This document shows, in pieces, positions 46,776 to 56,249 of a stretch of DNA of 64,000 nt. The notes beneath the pieces were generated by a model. The model ran no database searches. It was not told the DNA's origin and saw nothing but the letters and a program-made list of their open reading frames with translations. Each line of letters begins with the position of its first letter. The stretch's first letter is position 1. This DNA is from an uncultured Lachnospiraceae bacterium (lineage in GTDB: Bacteria > Bacillota > Clostridia > Lachnospirales > Lachnospiraceae). The stretch spans positions 1-64,000 of the forward strand of contig URMK01000027.1 of NCBI GenBank assembly GCA_900548905.1, given 5' to 3'. Made by a program: the position numbers and the translations under genes.

Positions 46776-48171
46776 ACAGGAGTTAATAAAAACGATAAAA
46801 ATACTGCGGGAAAAAACGAAAACTCCGGTAGCTGCAAGCTATGATGTGATTGTTGCAGGCGGTGGTGCTGCAGGAATCATGGCGGCAGTTGCAGCGGCGA
46901 GGCATGGTGTTTCTGTGGCGATGATAGAAGCAGCACCTGCATTTGGTGGGGCAATGCTTGCCGGCGGCATTTCCTGGCTGAGTTTTTTCAATCTGTTTGG
47001 GCAATTCCATGTGGAGCCAAAGCAGGTATTGTTTGGTATTCCTTATGAAATGATACAACGTTTGGAAAAAGAGGGGAGTTGTCCCGGGTTTTATGAGGAT
47101 CTCGGACCGGAGACGCAGGAAACCAGGGGAACCCATGCGAATCGTGAAGCGATCAGGCATATTTATTATCAATTGATGCGAGAGCATGATATTGCCGTTT
47201 ATCTGAATACACTTGTTTGTGATGTAATCAAAGAAAACGGCAGAGTAACAGGCATTATTGTCCAGACTGTAAATGGACGGTTCTCACTTCGGGCAAAAAA
47301 TGTAATCGATTGTACAGGGGACGGCGATGTAGCCTTCCTTGCGGGTGCCAACTGTAAAGAATTTCTGTCTCATGGTGTGGGAATGGCTTTCGGCGTTTCG
47401 AATGTGGATTTTAAAAAGGCATTGGAGTTTGGCAGATCCCATAATGCATTGATTCATGACTGTACCGGCGAAAATGGCCGTTATAAGGGGAAGTTGGTAA
47501 AATATGCGCTTCGTACGGAACGAATTCCTGAATTAAAGAAGGGTGTGCAGAAAAGTGGAATCCATGGAAGCTTTTGCATGACTATTGCTCATGACGGAGA
47601 AGCTTCTTATATAAATGGTGTAAATGCTGCAGGAGGCGGTAACTGTCTGGACAGCGAAAAAACCACCGATACGATTCTGACCTTGAGAGATAATATAAAA
47701 AAATCTACAGAATTTTTAAAAAGAGAAATACCGGGCTTTGAAAATGCCCATTTGTCATGGAGTTCTCCGGTGATAGGGCCACGGCACACCAGATATGTAG
47801 AGTGTGAATACGACATTTCCCAGGAACATGTACAGAAAGCCTGGATACCGGAAGATAGTATCGGCTTGTTTGGTTCTCAGGATGCTCATTTCCTGGGGCG
47901 TGTGATTGACGGCGGTAAGTGGTATGGAATTCCCTATCGTGCTCTTATTCCGAAATTTGTAGAGAATGTGCTGGTGGCGGGGCGTATGATATCCTCCGAC
48001 TGGATTGCGCATATGTCTACTCGTCTGATAGGTTCCTGTTTTATTCAGGGACAGGCGGCAGGTACAGCAGCGGCGCTGGCAGTGCAGAAGCAATGCTCCG
48101 TGAGAGAAGTGGATATTATGCTGCTTCGGGATATTTTAAAGCAGGATAAGGTTTATCTGGGGGATGAGTGA
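46756..48171 (+). CDS. FAD-dependent oxidoreductase (second of tandem pair)
   Basis: Paralogue of the preceding gene, 471 residues. Motifs: VIVAGGGAAGIMAAVAAARH, MIEAAPAFGGAMLAGGISW, HANREAIRHIYYQLM, IDCTGDGDVAFLAGA and RMISSDWIAHMSTRLIGSCF followed by GQAAGTAAALAV. Start is uncertain: ATG 46756 lies only one base after AAAGG, whereas TTG 46768 (giving MAEQELIKTI) sits 12 bases from it and overlaps the upstream stop by eight bases. The two copies are well diverged, which argues for separate substrates or a heteromeric enzyme rather than a recent duplication. Confidence 0.85.
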   Translation: MVYSLAEQELIKTIKILREKTKTPVAASYDVIVAGGGAAGIMAAVAAARHGVSVAMIEAAPAFGGAMLAGGISWLSFFNLFGQFHVEPKQVLFGIPYEMIQRLEKEGSCPGFYEDLGPETQETRGTHANREAIRHIYYQLMREHDIAVYLNTLVCDVIKENGRVTGIIVQTVNGRFSLRAKNVIDCTGDGDVAFLAGANCKEFLSHGVGMAFGVSNVDFKKALEFGRSHNALIHDCTGENGRYKGKLVKYALRTERIPELKKGVQKSGIHGSFCMTIAHDGEASYINGVNAAGGGNCLDSEKTTDTILTLRDNIKKSTEFLKREIPGFENAHLSWSSPVIGPRHTRYVECEYDISQEHVQKAWIPEDSIGLFGSQDAHFLGRVIDGGKWYGIPYRALIPKFVENVLVAGRMISSDWIAHMSTRLIGSCFIQGQAAGTAAALAVQKQCSVREVDIMLLRDILKQDKVYLGDE

Positions 48172-48186
48172 GAGAGGAGAGAGGTT

Positions 48187-50775
48187 ATGAAATTAACGAT
48201 AATTTGCAGAGGTGAATTTGCTCCTTCTGCAAGATTCGGATTGGAACGGTTGGAATCATCGGCAAGGGGGAAAGAGGTTGATATTGACTATGATTCCTAT
48301 TGGAATGGAAAAGGTCCTTTTCTGTTAACGGGAACCATACAGGATCGTTTTATACAAATTGCGCTTAAGCGGGCTGGAATTGTACCGGAAAATAAACCGG
48401 AAGGAGTTATACTGGCGGCAGGAACTACAGATGATAAAAGATCGCTTATCATTGCTGCCGGTACCGATAGTGTGGGATTGATGTATACCCTTTGTGAGCT
48501 TGCACAAAGATTGGAGGCATATGGAACGGAATGCCTGAAAATTACGGAGAACATAGTGCAATATCCTGCAATAGCGAACCGTGTTGCGGGACGGTTCCTA
48601 CACAGTGAGCGGGATGACAGTTGGTATTTTTCGGATGAATTCTGGGATTATTATACAGCCCGTCTGGCTATGGCCCGTATCAACCGGTTGCATCTCATTA
48701 CAGGAATGGATTCTGCTTATATGTCTCCTCCCTATCCGTTTCTTATAAAGACACCTGGTTATGAAGAGGTAATTGCAGTTACAGATGGAAATCCGGAAAA
48801 GCGTCGGATTGAGTGTCTGAACAGACTTCGGAAAATCGGTGCACTTTGTCATAAAAGGGGAATTACATTCTGTTTCGGCTGTTGGCAGCAAAAGCCCTGG
48901 ACGGCAAATCAGAAATCTCTTGTAAAGAACTGCCCTGATGACAGCCGCTTTGGAGATTATGCGCAAAAATCCATTTGGGAATTGATCAGTCAATGTCCGG
49001 AAATAGATATTCTGTCCTTCCGCGTGAATCCGGAAGCAGGTATCAGGGATGAAAATGGGAACTTTGATACTGCTCAGGAATTTTGGTATGGCATGTTAAA
49101 TGCAATAAAATCCGCCAGTCGTCGTGTAAAAGTTGAACTTCGAGCCAAAGGACTGACAGACTCCATGACAAAATATGCCCTAAGCCTTGGTCTGGACCTG
49201 ACGATCCCTACTAAGGCGTGGTGTGAACATATCGGGCTGCCCTATCAGATGCTGCAGATGCGGCAGGAGGAAATGGAAAGCAGTATGACCAACGAAAGTG
49301 CTACGAGAAGGTATTCTTATGATGATATGCAGCGTATTCCGCGCAGCTATGATTTGCAATATCGTCTGTGGAACTATGGCAGTACCAATGTCCTTTTGTG
49401 GGGAGATCCCCTTTATGCATCCCGGTTTGTGAAGTCTTGTATAGAAGGGCAGGCGACCGGCTTTGAGTTTACAGCACCGCTTTCCATGAAGGGTGGCCAT
49501 GCACTGATTCCCGGTGAGGAATGGCCCCTTCATATACATCCGGATATGATTACATATCAATTTGAGGATGAGCGCTACTGGATGTGGTATCTTTCTTTTG
49601 GCAGGTTGTCTTATAATCCGGAGGATTCTCAGGAGGTGTGGAAAAGAGAAATGCGGTTCCGCTTCGGAGAGGCGGCAGAGGATATGGAACAGGCATACTT
49701 GTCCTCCAGCCGGATCCTGCCGCTTGTCACCACAGCTCATTTCCCGGAGCATCCCTCCATGCACTACTGGCCGGAATTATATGGAAGTGCAGCGCTTTTT
49801 GCGGAGAATAATTATGAGCCGTGGTTCCGGAAGGAAGTAAGTCCCAGAAGAAAAGGCAGTTGGTATGCAAATGCGGATCCCAGCGATGAAACGCTGTTTA
49901 CTTCTATTGAAAAATATGTAGAAGGTCTACTGGAAGGGCAGCCTGTACATTGCTATTCACCGCTTGAAGTGGGAGACTGGTATTATGCGCTGGCAGCTAG
50001 GACGATGGAGAGTGTATGCCGCCTGGAAAAAGCGCCGGACAACCCGGAGGTCAGGGCCAGCATAGTGGATTTTACAATGCTGGCCAATTTGGGATTTTAC
50101 CATGCCTATATGGTGCAGGCAGCCTACCATCTTTGCCTGTATTATAAAACAGGAATCGCAGAGTCTCTGACCCCATCATGGATGGCAATGTATCAGGCGC
50201 ACAGTGCCTTTGCGAAGGTAAGCGAGTTGGGGACGAAATACTATGCGCGGAATCTGGAATTTGATTCCGGCGACAGCACGGTGAGAAACGGAAACTGGCA
50301 GGATCGGCTGGAGTATCAGATGGATGCTGATCTGAAAAAACTGAAAGAACTGCTGACAGAGCATGAAATCGACTGCGAAATGCCTGTAGATAGTGAATAT
50401 CATAGTCTTGTAAAGCCGTTTTCCTGGCCGGTAAGTCTGTCGGATGATGTACCGGAAAGCTGGACGTCCGGACGGGACTTGAGGGTGACGCTGTCAGTAG
50501 GAGTAAGGCTGGAAAAATGCGCGGGAATAAAGGCAGTGCTTCATTACCGGAATGTGAATATGCGAGAGGGTAGATTCCGGGAGATTTTAATGGAAGCGCA
50601 GAGCGACAGCTTCACTGCAGTCATACCGGGGGAATATATAACAGAAACCTATAATTTATATGTCTATTTCACCTGTGAAGATCTGAACGGGAATATCAGG
50701 ATACATCCGGGGATCTGTAATCAGGAGTATACGATGCCTGTTCATACGGTGAAAACCAATCATGAATTTAATTAG
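48187..50775 (+). CDS. Unrecognised 862-residue protein, possibly a glycosidase-like enzyme
   Basis: Large soluble protein without signal peptide. The first 120 residues resemble the N-terminal alpha/beta domain found before the barrel in GH67- and GH20-type enzymes (IIAAGTDSVGLMYTLCELAQ). Next comes a barrel-like part with FWDYYTARLAMARINRLHLI, KRGITFCFGCWQQKP and CPEIDILSFRVNPEAG. Later there is an aromatic- and His-rich segment (HFPEHPSMHYWPELYG), a helical region and a beta domain near 750-850. I cannot name catalytic residues. Tight spacing (15 bases on each side) to the FAD enzyme and to the GarR-like gene ties it to the same pathway. An alpha-glucuronidase-like or novel glycosidase role is only a guess. 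Confidence 0.6.
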   Translation: MKLTIICRGEFAPSARFGLERLESSARGKEVDIDYDSYWNGKGPFLLTGTIQDRFIQIALKRAGIVPENKPEGVILAAGTTDDKRSLIIAAGTDSVGLMYTLCELAQRLEAYGTECLKITENIVQYPAIANRVAGRFLHSERDDSWYFSDEFWDYYTARLAMARINRLHLITGMDSAYMSPPYPFLIKTPGYEEVIAVTDGNPEKRRIECLNRLRKIGALCHKRGITFCFGCWQQKPWTANQKSLVKNCPDDSRFGDYAQKSIWELISQCPEIDILSFRVNPEAGIRDENGNFDTAQEFWYGMLNAIKSASRRVKVELRAKGLTDSMTKYALSLGLDLTIPTKAWCEHIGLPYQMLQMRQEEMESSMTNESATRRYSYDDMQRIPRSYDLQYRLWNYGSTNVLLWGDPLYASRFVKSCIEGQATGFEFTAPLSMKGGHALIPGEEWPLHIHPDMITYQFEDERYWMWYLSFGRLSYNPEDSQEVWKREMRFRFGEAAEDMEQAYLSSSRILPLVTTAHFPEHPSMHYWPELYGSAALFAENNYEPWFRKEVSPRRKGSWYANADPSDETLFTSIEKYVEGLLEGQPVHCYSPLEVGDWYYALAARTMESVCRLEKAPDNPEVRASIVDFTMLANLGFYHAYMVQAAYHLCLYYKTGIAESLTPSWMAMYQAHSAFAKVSELGTKYYARNLEFDSGDSTVRNGNWQDRLEYQMDADLKKLKELLTEHEIDCEMPVDSEYHSLVKPFSWPVSLSDDVPESWTSGRDLRVTLSVGVRLEKCAGIKAVLHYRNVNMREGRFREILMEAQSDSFTAVIPGEYITETYNLYVYFTCEDLNGNIRIHPGICNQEYTMPVHTVKTNHEFN

Positions 50776-50790
50776 AAAAGGAGAAGAAGA

Positions 50791-51681
50791 ATGAAAATAG
50801 GATTAATCGGATTGGGAATTATGGGAAAGCCTATGGCAAAAAATATATTGAAAGCAGGATATGATCTTTGGGTTACAGATCTGGTGACTGACAATGTGGA
50901 GGAAGTGGTTGCCGCGGGGGCAAAAAGCGCGACAAAAGAGGAAATAGGGGAAGGTTGCGAGGTGGTTATGACCATGCTCCCTAATTCTCCTCATGTAAAA
51001 AGTGTGGTATTAGGAGAAGGCGGTTTAATTAACTATATGCACGCGGGACAGGTATATATTGATATGAGTTCGATTAACCCTGTCGCCAGTAAAGAAATTG
51101 CGGCGGCATTGGCCCCAAAAGGAGTAGAAATGCTGGATGCGCCCGTGTCAGGAGGGGAGCCGAAGGCGATTGACGGCACGCTGAGCTTTATGGTGGGCGG
51201 CAGACAGGAGGTATTTGATAAGTATAAACCGATCCTGGAAACAATGGGCTCATCCGTAGTCCTGTGTGGGAAAATTGGCGCCGGTAATACAACCAAGCTG
51301 GCAAATCAGGTGATTGTGGCGCTGAATATCGCTGCCATGGCGGAGGCCTTTACGCTTGCGACAAAGGCTGGTGTGGATCCGGAGAAAGTATTTGAGGCAA
51401 TTCGCGGCGGATTGGCGGGATCTACAGTCATGAATGCCAAAGTGCCGATGATTCTGGAGGGGAATTTTAACCCTGGCTTCCGGATTGATTTACATATCAA
51501 GGACTTGTGTAACGCGATGGATGCCGGCCACAGCGTGGGCGCTCCGCTGCCGCTTACTGCAGGGGTACTGGAAATGATGGAAACACTTCATGCGGATGGA
51601 CACGGAAATGACGATCATAGTAGCTTGGCAAATTATTATGCAAAGATTTCAGGAACCGATATCAGAAAAGGCGGAGAATAA
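50791..51681 (+). CDS. garR: 2-hydroxy-3-oxopropionate (tartronate semialdehyde) reductase-like
   Basis: NAD(P)H-dependent beta-hydroxyacid dehydrogenase of 296 residues. The N-terminal motif GLIGLGIMGKPMAKNILKAG, the substrate loop DAPVSGGEPKAIDGTLSFMV and the catalytic Lys in GNTTKLANQVIVA all match GarR/GlxR closely. It should reduce tartronate semialdehyde to D-glycerate, the substrate of the kinase at 34729-35961. Other beta-hydroxyacid dehydrogenases share these motifs, so another short aldehyde acid is possible. It sits 15 bases from each neighbour. Confidence 0.85.
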   Translation: MKIGLIGLGIMGKPMAKNILKAGYDLWVTDLVTDNVEEVVAAGAKSATKEEIGEGCEVVMTMLPNSPHVKSVVLGEGGLINYMHAGQVYIDMSSINPVASKEIAAALAPKGVEMLDAPVSGGEPKAIDGTLSFMVGGRQEVFDKYKPILETMGSSVVLCGKIGAGNTTKLANQVIVALNIAAMAEAFTLATKAGVDPEKVFEAIRGGLAGSTVMNAKVPMILEGNFNPGFRIDLHIKDLCNAMDAGHSVGAPLPLTAGVLEMMETLHADGHGNDDHSSLANYYAKISGTDIRKGGE

Positions 51682-51696
51682 CCCCGGGGGGATGAA

Positions 51697-52695
51697 ATGG
51701 CAGAGAAGAAGATTCACGAAGTGCTGTGTGCCCTGGAATATGGCTTGGAAATGCAGAAAAAAATTAACCAGGCCTTTGCACCGGCAAAAGTGTATCATGT
51801 GAAATTCGAGGATGATGAAACGATTCGGAGTATTATTGATCGGGTGGACGTGGCGGTACTTCCTACAGATCTTGATGAACGGATTTTGGCGGGAAGCAGG
51901 CTGAAATGGGTGCATTGCTGCCATGCAGGACTGACGCTTTCCGCAAGGAAAGAAGTATTTGACAGAGGAATCCTTTTGTCCGGTGGAGCGGGACGCTCTG
52001 CGCCGTCTCTGGCCGAACACACTTTTTTCTTTGCGCTGGCGCTGACCTATGGCGCATTTTTATTGAAGGAGGAGCAGGAGAATAAGGATTGGCACGCCAC
52101 TTGGATGCGTTATGCATATTCCAGAGGGATGAACGGAAAGATCATGGGGATTATAGGTTTGGGGCATACGGGAATGGCCGTGGCGAAACGCGCGAAGGCC
52201 TTCGATATGCGGGTCATCGCTTATTCCAGAAGAAAACGGGAAACACTTCCGGAAAATGTGGATGTCTGTTATGCACAGGATGCGGGAGAAGGCTTTGAGG
52301 TGTTGTTAAAAGAAAGTGATTATATTGTACTGTGCTGCAATTTGTCGGATGAGACATATCATCTGATCGGAAAAGAAGAGTTGGCAATGATGAAAGACTC
52401 TGCTTTTCTCATCAATATGGCTAGGGGACAGGTGGTGGATCAGGATGCGTTGTATGGGGCTTTGCGGGATAAAGTAATAGCCGGTGCCGGATGCGATGTA
52501 TTTAACGAGGAACCCCTGCCGCCATCGGATCCGCTTTGGGAACTGCCTAATATCATAATTACGCCGCACGCTACACCGCATGTACCGGACCGGGCGGCCA
52601 GATCTACCGATGCTCTATTTGAAAATATTGAAAGATATAAAAGAGGGGAAAGGCTGGTCAACCAGTCCGACCTCAGAGATGTTTACACAAAATAG
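51697..52695 (+). CDS. D-2-hydroxyacid dehydrogenase (second)
   Basis: NAD(P)-dependent dehydrogenase of 332 residues. GIIGLGHTGMAVAKRAKAFD is the Rossmann motif. The catalytic Arg lies in INMARGQVVDQDAL, the Glu in VFNEEPLPPSDPLW and the His in TPHATPHVPDR. The substrate domain is unusual for the family (WVHCCHAGLTLSARKEVF, two adjacent Cys). It starts 15 bases after the GarR-like stop and ends nine bases before the GH2 start. The substrate is unknown; a 2-keto acid from the same catabolic route is likely. Confidence 0.82.
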   Translation: MAEKKIHEVLCALEYGLEMQKKINQAFAPAKVYHVKFEDDETIRSIIDRVDVAVLPTDLDERILAGSRLKWVHCCHAGLTLSARKEVFDRGILLSGGAGRSAPSLAEHTFFFALALTYGAFLLKEEQENKDWHATWMRYAYSRGMNGKIMGIIGLGHTGMAVAKRAKAFDMRVIAYSRRKRETLPENVDVCYAQDAGEGFEVLLKESDYIVLCCNLSDETYHLIGKEELAMMKDSAFLINMARGQVVDQDALYGALRDKVIAGAGCDVFNEEPLPPSDPLWELPNIIITPHATPHVPDRAARSTDALFENIERYKRGERLVNQSDLRDVYTK

Positions 52696-52704
52696 GAGAT
52701 GCTG

Positions 52705-55170
52705 ATGAAATATATAAAAAAATTGACAAATGACTGGTATATGAGAGAAGCTTCCGGTGAGGGAGAATGGCTGGCCTGCAGCATGCCCTCTGTTGTGCAG
52801 GAAGTACTGTTTGTGCATAACCTTCTGGACCGAGATGTGCTGGAAACCGGACGTGCCGAAAAATGCACTTGGGTTTCCGAACGCGACTGGATTTTTCAGA
52901 CAGAATTTGCCGCGCCCGGTGGCAGTGGTATGACTTATCTGGAATTTAAGGGGCTGGATACAGTAGTAGATATCTGTCTGAACGGCGAAAGGATATGCAG
53001 ACATGAGTCTATGTTCATGCCATGTAAGGTGGATGTAACCGGAAAACTACAGAAAACCAACAAACTGCTGTTACATTTTTATGCGCCTGTAAATGTAATC
53101 AAAGAATATCAGCTTCCCGAATCCTATAAAGGGAAAATCGGCCCTATGGGACTTTTGCGCAAGGCACATATGGATTTCAGCCCTCATGGCGGTGTAGTGC
53201 CTTATTTTACTCCTATCGGAGTATATGATGATATTGTTCTTGTACAGGTGGAGGAAAGTGAAATCACCTATGCAGATATTGAGACTGATCTGGACCGCCA
53301 TTATAAGGATGGAAGCTTCCATCTGGTGCTGCACCGTACACCGGCTGAGGGAGTGTGCGCAAAATTACGTCTCTATGCACCTGACGGCAGCTTGGCAATA
53401 GAACAGGACTGTGACATCTGGGGGAATGATAAAGAGGATATGCCGGTATGCCGATTTGACATTCCTATGGAAATGCCTCTGTTATGGTGGCCGCGGAATT
53501 ATGGGAAGCAGCCTCTCTATCGGGCGGAAATCGGCCTGTGGAAATCTGGAAATGAGATCGACCGGATAACCAGGACGGTTGGTTTCCGTAAAATCGAAGT
53601 CATTGGGGATATGCGCTTCCGGGTAAATGGAAAAGAAATCAAACTTTGGGGTACAGCTACAACACCGTTCTGGGGCTGCAGTCACAAATGGGTTCCGGAA
53701 AGAGTAAAAGAACTTCTTGATTTTGCGGTAAGGGGAAATATGAATGCGATCCGTCTCTGGGGGCCTGGACAGCCTTACCATGAGGGGCTATATGAATATG
53801 CTTCCCAATTGGGTATTCTGATTTGGCAGGAATTTCATACAGGAGGTGCGTATGTACCCGATTTGCCAATATTTACAGATATCGTAATGGAGGAAGCCAG
53901 GACAGAGGTAAGCAGGCTCAAACACTATCCCTGCATCTTTATGTGGTGCGGCGGAAATGAGCATTTTTATATGCTGGATATTTTTAGCCCCGAGGAAAAC
54001 CATGAAATTGGCTATGATTTGCTTCGCTATCGGCTGCGGGATCTTGTAGCCGAAATGGATCCAAAGCGTTATTATCATGAAAGCAGCCCCTGTGAAGGGC
54101 GTTTCCCCAATGAAGCAGTTTATGGAGATAATCATGGTTCCCGTGCAGCCCAGTGCTTTCTGCCCGGTGAGGCGCATGCGCATTTCTTTTCAGAGAATAT
54201 CAGGACGGTGATCCCGGAAATAAAAAGTTTAAAACGATTTATACCTGAAGATCAGCTGTGGCCGGAAGGATACAGCAATGCGATGCCTTTCGGATCAGCT
54301 TATCCGGTACCGGATTCATGGAAGGAGCGTACCATAAATAATTTTGAAAAGAAGACAGGCCCGTATGAACTGTTTTACGATGCAACGGATGCCCCTTCCC
54401 TGATTTACAGATTAAATGCGGCAGCGGCATATGATATCCGGGAAATTATAACCAAACAGCGTCAGGGAAAACCTTTTTATGAGAGTGCAGGGGAACGTCG
54501 TTGCAACGGACATTTGTTCTGGAAACTGGCCTGTCCGTGGCCGCAGATTTATTGTGCGTTTATTGATTATTATATGGAACCTGGCCAGCCCTACTACATG
54601 CTGCGCCGTTGCTATGCCCCGGTCAGTGTTTCCATTGATATGCAGGATCATATTTACATATGGGGGGTCAATGATACCGCGGCAGATTTCGGTGGCATGG
54701 TGACTGTGGAGGTATGCGAACTGGATTCCAATAGAATCACGCAGAGGATCAGCTTTCCCGTAGGGATACCGGAAGGGGATTCACTGGTGCTCAAATCATT
54801 GGACTGCTTCGGACATATCCAGCTCCGCTCCGTCATTCACGCGGTGCTGACAGACAGGGAGCAGAACATAATTTCCGAAGACTTCCAATATCTGATTTCG
54901 GAACGCCGTCTGCCTTTTGCGGAGGCACAGCTGTATATAAAACAGGAGGAGGACAGCATTATTGTCGGCACAGATCTGTTTGCCAGGTGTGTGGAGCTAA
55001 ATGGAGATGATAACGGAGATGAGTTTGGATGGAAGTTTGAGGATAATTATTTTGATCTGATGCCAGGCCAGGAACGCAGAATAAAAATTTATGGCACTCA
55101 CAAATCCGGTACTATTACGGCAAAGGCCCATTATGCAGTAAAGACAGCTTCCACAGAATGGAAACATTAA
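52705..55170 (+). CDS. GH2 beta-mannosidase-like glycosidase
   Basis: Retaining glycosidase of about 821 residues, no signal peptide. The N-terminal sugar-binding domain includes YLEFKGLDTVVDICLNGE. The barrel carries MNAIRLWGPGQPY, the acid/base Glu419 in MWCGGNEHFYM (the WCGGNE form is typical of beta-mannosidases and related exo-glycosidases) and the probable nucleophile Glu497 in HFFSENIRTV. Around that Glu the usual SE[FY]G is SENI, an unusual change. AGGAG (52694-52698) fits ATG 52705; ATG 52699 is too near. Co-expression with the dehydrogenase upstream is indicated by the nine-base gap. Confidence 0.85.
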   Translation: MKYIKKLTNDWYMREASGEGEWLACSMPSVVQEVLFVHNLLDRDVLETGRAEKCTWVSERDWIFQTEFAAPGGSGMTYLEFKGLDTVVDICLNGERICRHESMFMPCKVDVTGKLQKTNKLLLHFYAPVNVIKEYQLPESYKGKIGPMGLLRKAHMDFSPHGGVVPYFTPIGVYDDIVLVQVEESEITYADIETDLDRHYKDGSFHLVLHRTPAEGVCAKLRLYAPDGSLAIEQDCDIWGNDKEDMPVCRFDIPMEMPLLWWPRNYGKQPLYRAEIGLWKSGNEIDRITRTVGFRKIEVIGDMRFRVNGKEIKLWGTATTPFWGCSHKWVPERVKELLDFAVRGNMNAIRLWGPGQPYHEGLYEYASQLGILIWQEFHTGGAYVPDLPIFTDIVMEEARTEVSRLKHYPCIFMWCGGNEHFYMLDIFSPEENHEIGYDLLRYRLRDLVAEMDPKRYYHESSPCEGRFPNEAVYGDNHGSRAAQCFLPGEAHAHFFSENIRTVIPEIKSLKRFIPEDQLWPEGYSNAMPFGSAYPVPDSWKERTINNFEKKTGPYELFYDATDAPSLIYRLNAAAAYDIREIITKQRQGKPFYESAGERRCNGHLFWKLACPWPQIYCAFIDYYMEPGQPYYMLRRCYAPVSVSIDMQDHIYIWGVNDTAADFGGMVTVEVCELDSNRITQRISFPVGIPEGDSLVLKSLDCFGHIQLRSVIHAVLTDREQNIISEDFQYLISERRLPFAEAQLYIKQEEDSIIVGTDLFARCVELNGDDNGDEFGWKFEDNYFDLMPGQERRIKIYGTHKSGTITAKAHYAVKTASTEWKH

Positions 55171-55224
55171 TGGTGGATAAGTTATGATTCGGAAAACAAA
55201 GTGTGGAAAAAGGAGAGGACAGAG

Positions 55225-56181
55225 ATGAAGATTAGTTTGCTGGAACCTATTGGTGTATCGGCTGATGTGATTAAAGAACTTTCGCAGGGGATTATCGACA
55301 GGGGACATGAATTTGTCAGCTACGATACAAAGACAACTGATCCGAAAGAACTTGTGCGTCGGTCAGCAGGGAGTGACATTGTGATGATTGCCAACAATCC
55401 TTATCCAGAGGAGGTGGTAAAAAGCACGGATGTCCTGAAAATGCTTTCGGTGGCGTTTACCGGAATTGATCATATTGCCACACAGGCATGTAAAGATAAG
55501 GATATTATGGTCTGCAATGCATCCGGCTATTCTAATGAAACCGTAGCGGAACTGGTGATCGGTATGGCGGTGAGCGCTTATCGAAACCTGGTTTTGGCAG
55601 ATTCAAATGTACGCGGCCATAAAACAAGCGCGGGTATTGGGGGTATGGAAATCTGCGGAAAAACTGTGGGAATTATTGGACTGGGGAAAATCGGAAAACG
55701 TACGGCGGAGCTTTTTTTGGCCTTCGGTGCAAAGGTGGTCGCATACAATAGAAGCCGGGACGGAGAAATGGAGAAAAAGGGTGTTGTTTATCAATCACTC
55801 GAAGAGGTGCTTTCCGGAAGTGATATCATTTCCCTGAACCTGCCGTTGAATACCTCCACTCGAGGTTTTTTAGATAGTGACCGTATTGCAATGATGAAAA
55901 AAAACGCAGTATTTATCAATTGTGCCAGAGGACCCATTGTGGATAATCAGGCATTGGCGGATGCATTAAATGAGGAAAGACTTGCTTATGCCTGCATTGA
56001 TGTATTCGATATGGAACCGCCGATACCGGAGGATTATCCGCTGCTTCATGCCAAGAATACTTTATTGACACCTCATATTGCATTTATTTCTAAGGAAGCC
56101 ATGCTGCGCAGGGCAAAGATTGTGTTTGAAAATGTGTATGCTTATTTGGACGGCCAGCCTCAGAATGTATGTAAATTATAG
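55225..56181 (+). CDS. D-2-hydroxyacid dehydrogenase (third)
   Basis: NAD(P)-dependent dehydrogenase of about 318 residues, phosphoglycerate/hydroxypyruvate dehydrogenase-like. Motifs: VAFTGIDHIATQACKDK, GIIGLGKIGKRTAELFLAFG, INCARGPIVDNQAL (Arg), VFDMEPPIPEDYPLL (Glu) and TPHIAFISKEAM (His). ATG 55225 has AAAAGGAGAGG upstream. Its last 83 coding bases (56092-56174) recur with two mismatches at 58712-58794, so part of this gene was once duplicated into the region before the last GH43 gene. Confidence 0.85.
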   Translation: MKISLLEPIGVSADVIKELSQGIIDRGHEFVSYDTKTTDPKELVRRSAGSDIVMIANNPYPEEVVKSTDVLKMLSVAFTGIDHIATQACKDKDIMVCNASGYSNETVAELVIGMAVSAYRNLVLADSNVRGHKTSAGIGGMEICGKTVGIIGLGKIGKRTAELFLAFGAKVVAYNRSRDGEMEKKGVVYQSLEEVLSGSDIISLNLPLNTSTRGFLDSDRIAMMKKNAVFINCARGPIVDNQALADALNEERLAYACIDVFDMEPPIPEDYPLLHAKNTLLTPHIAFISKEAMLRRAKIVFENVYAYLDGQPQNVCKL

Positions 56182-56249
56182 GAAGAGTTTAAAGATGGCT
56201 AACATATGCCGGATCTGGATTTGCTCAGAAACATGGAGGGTCAGCTTCG

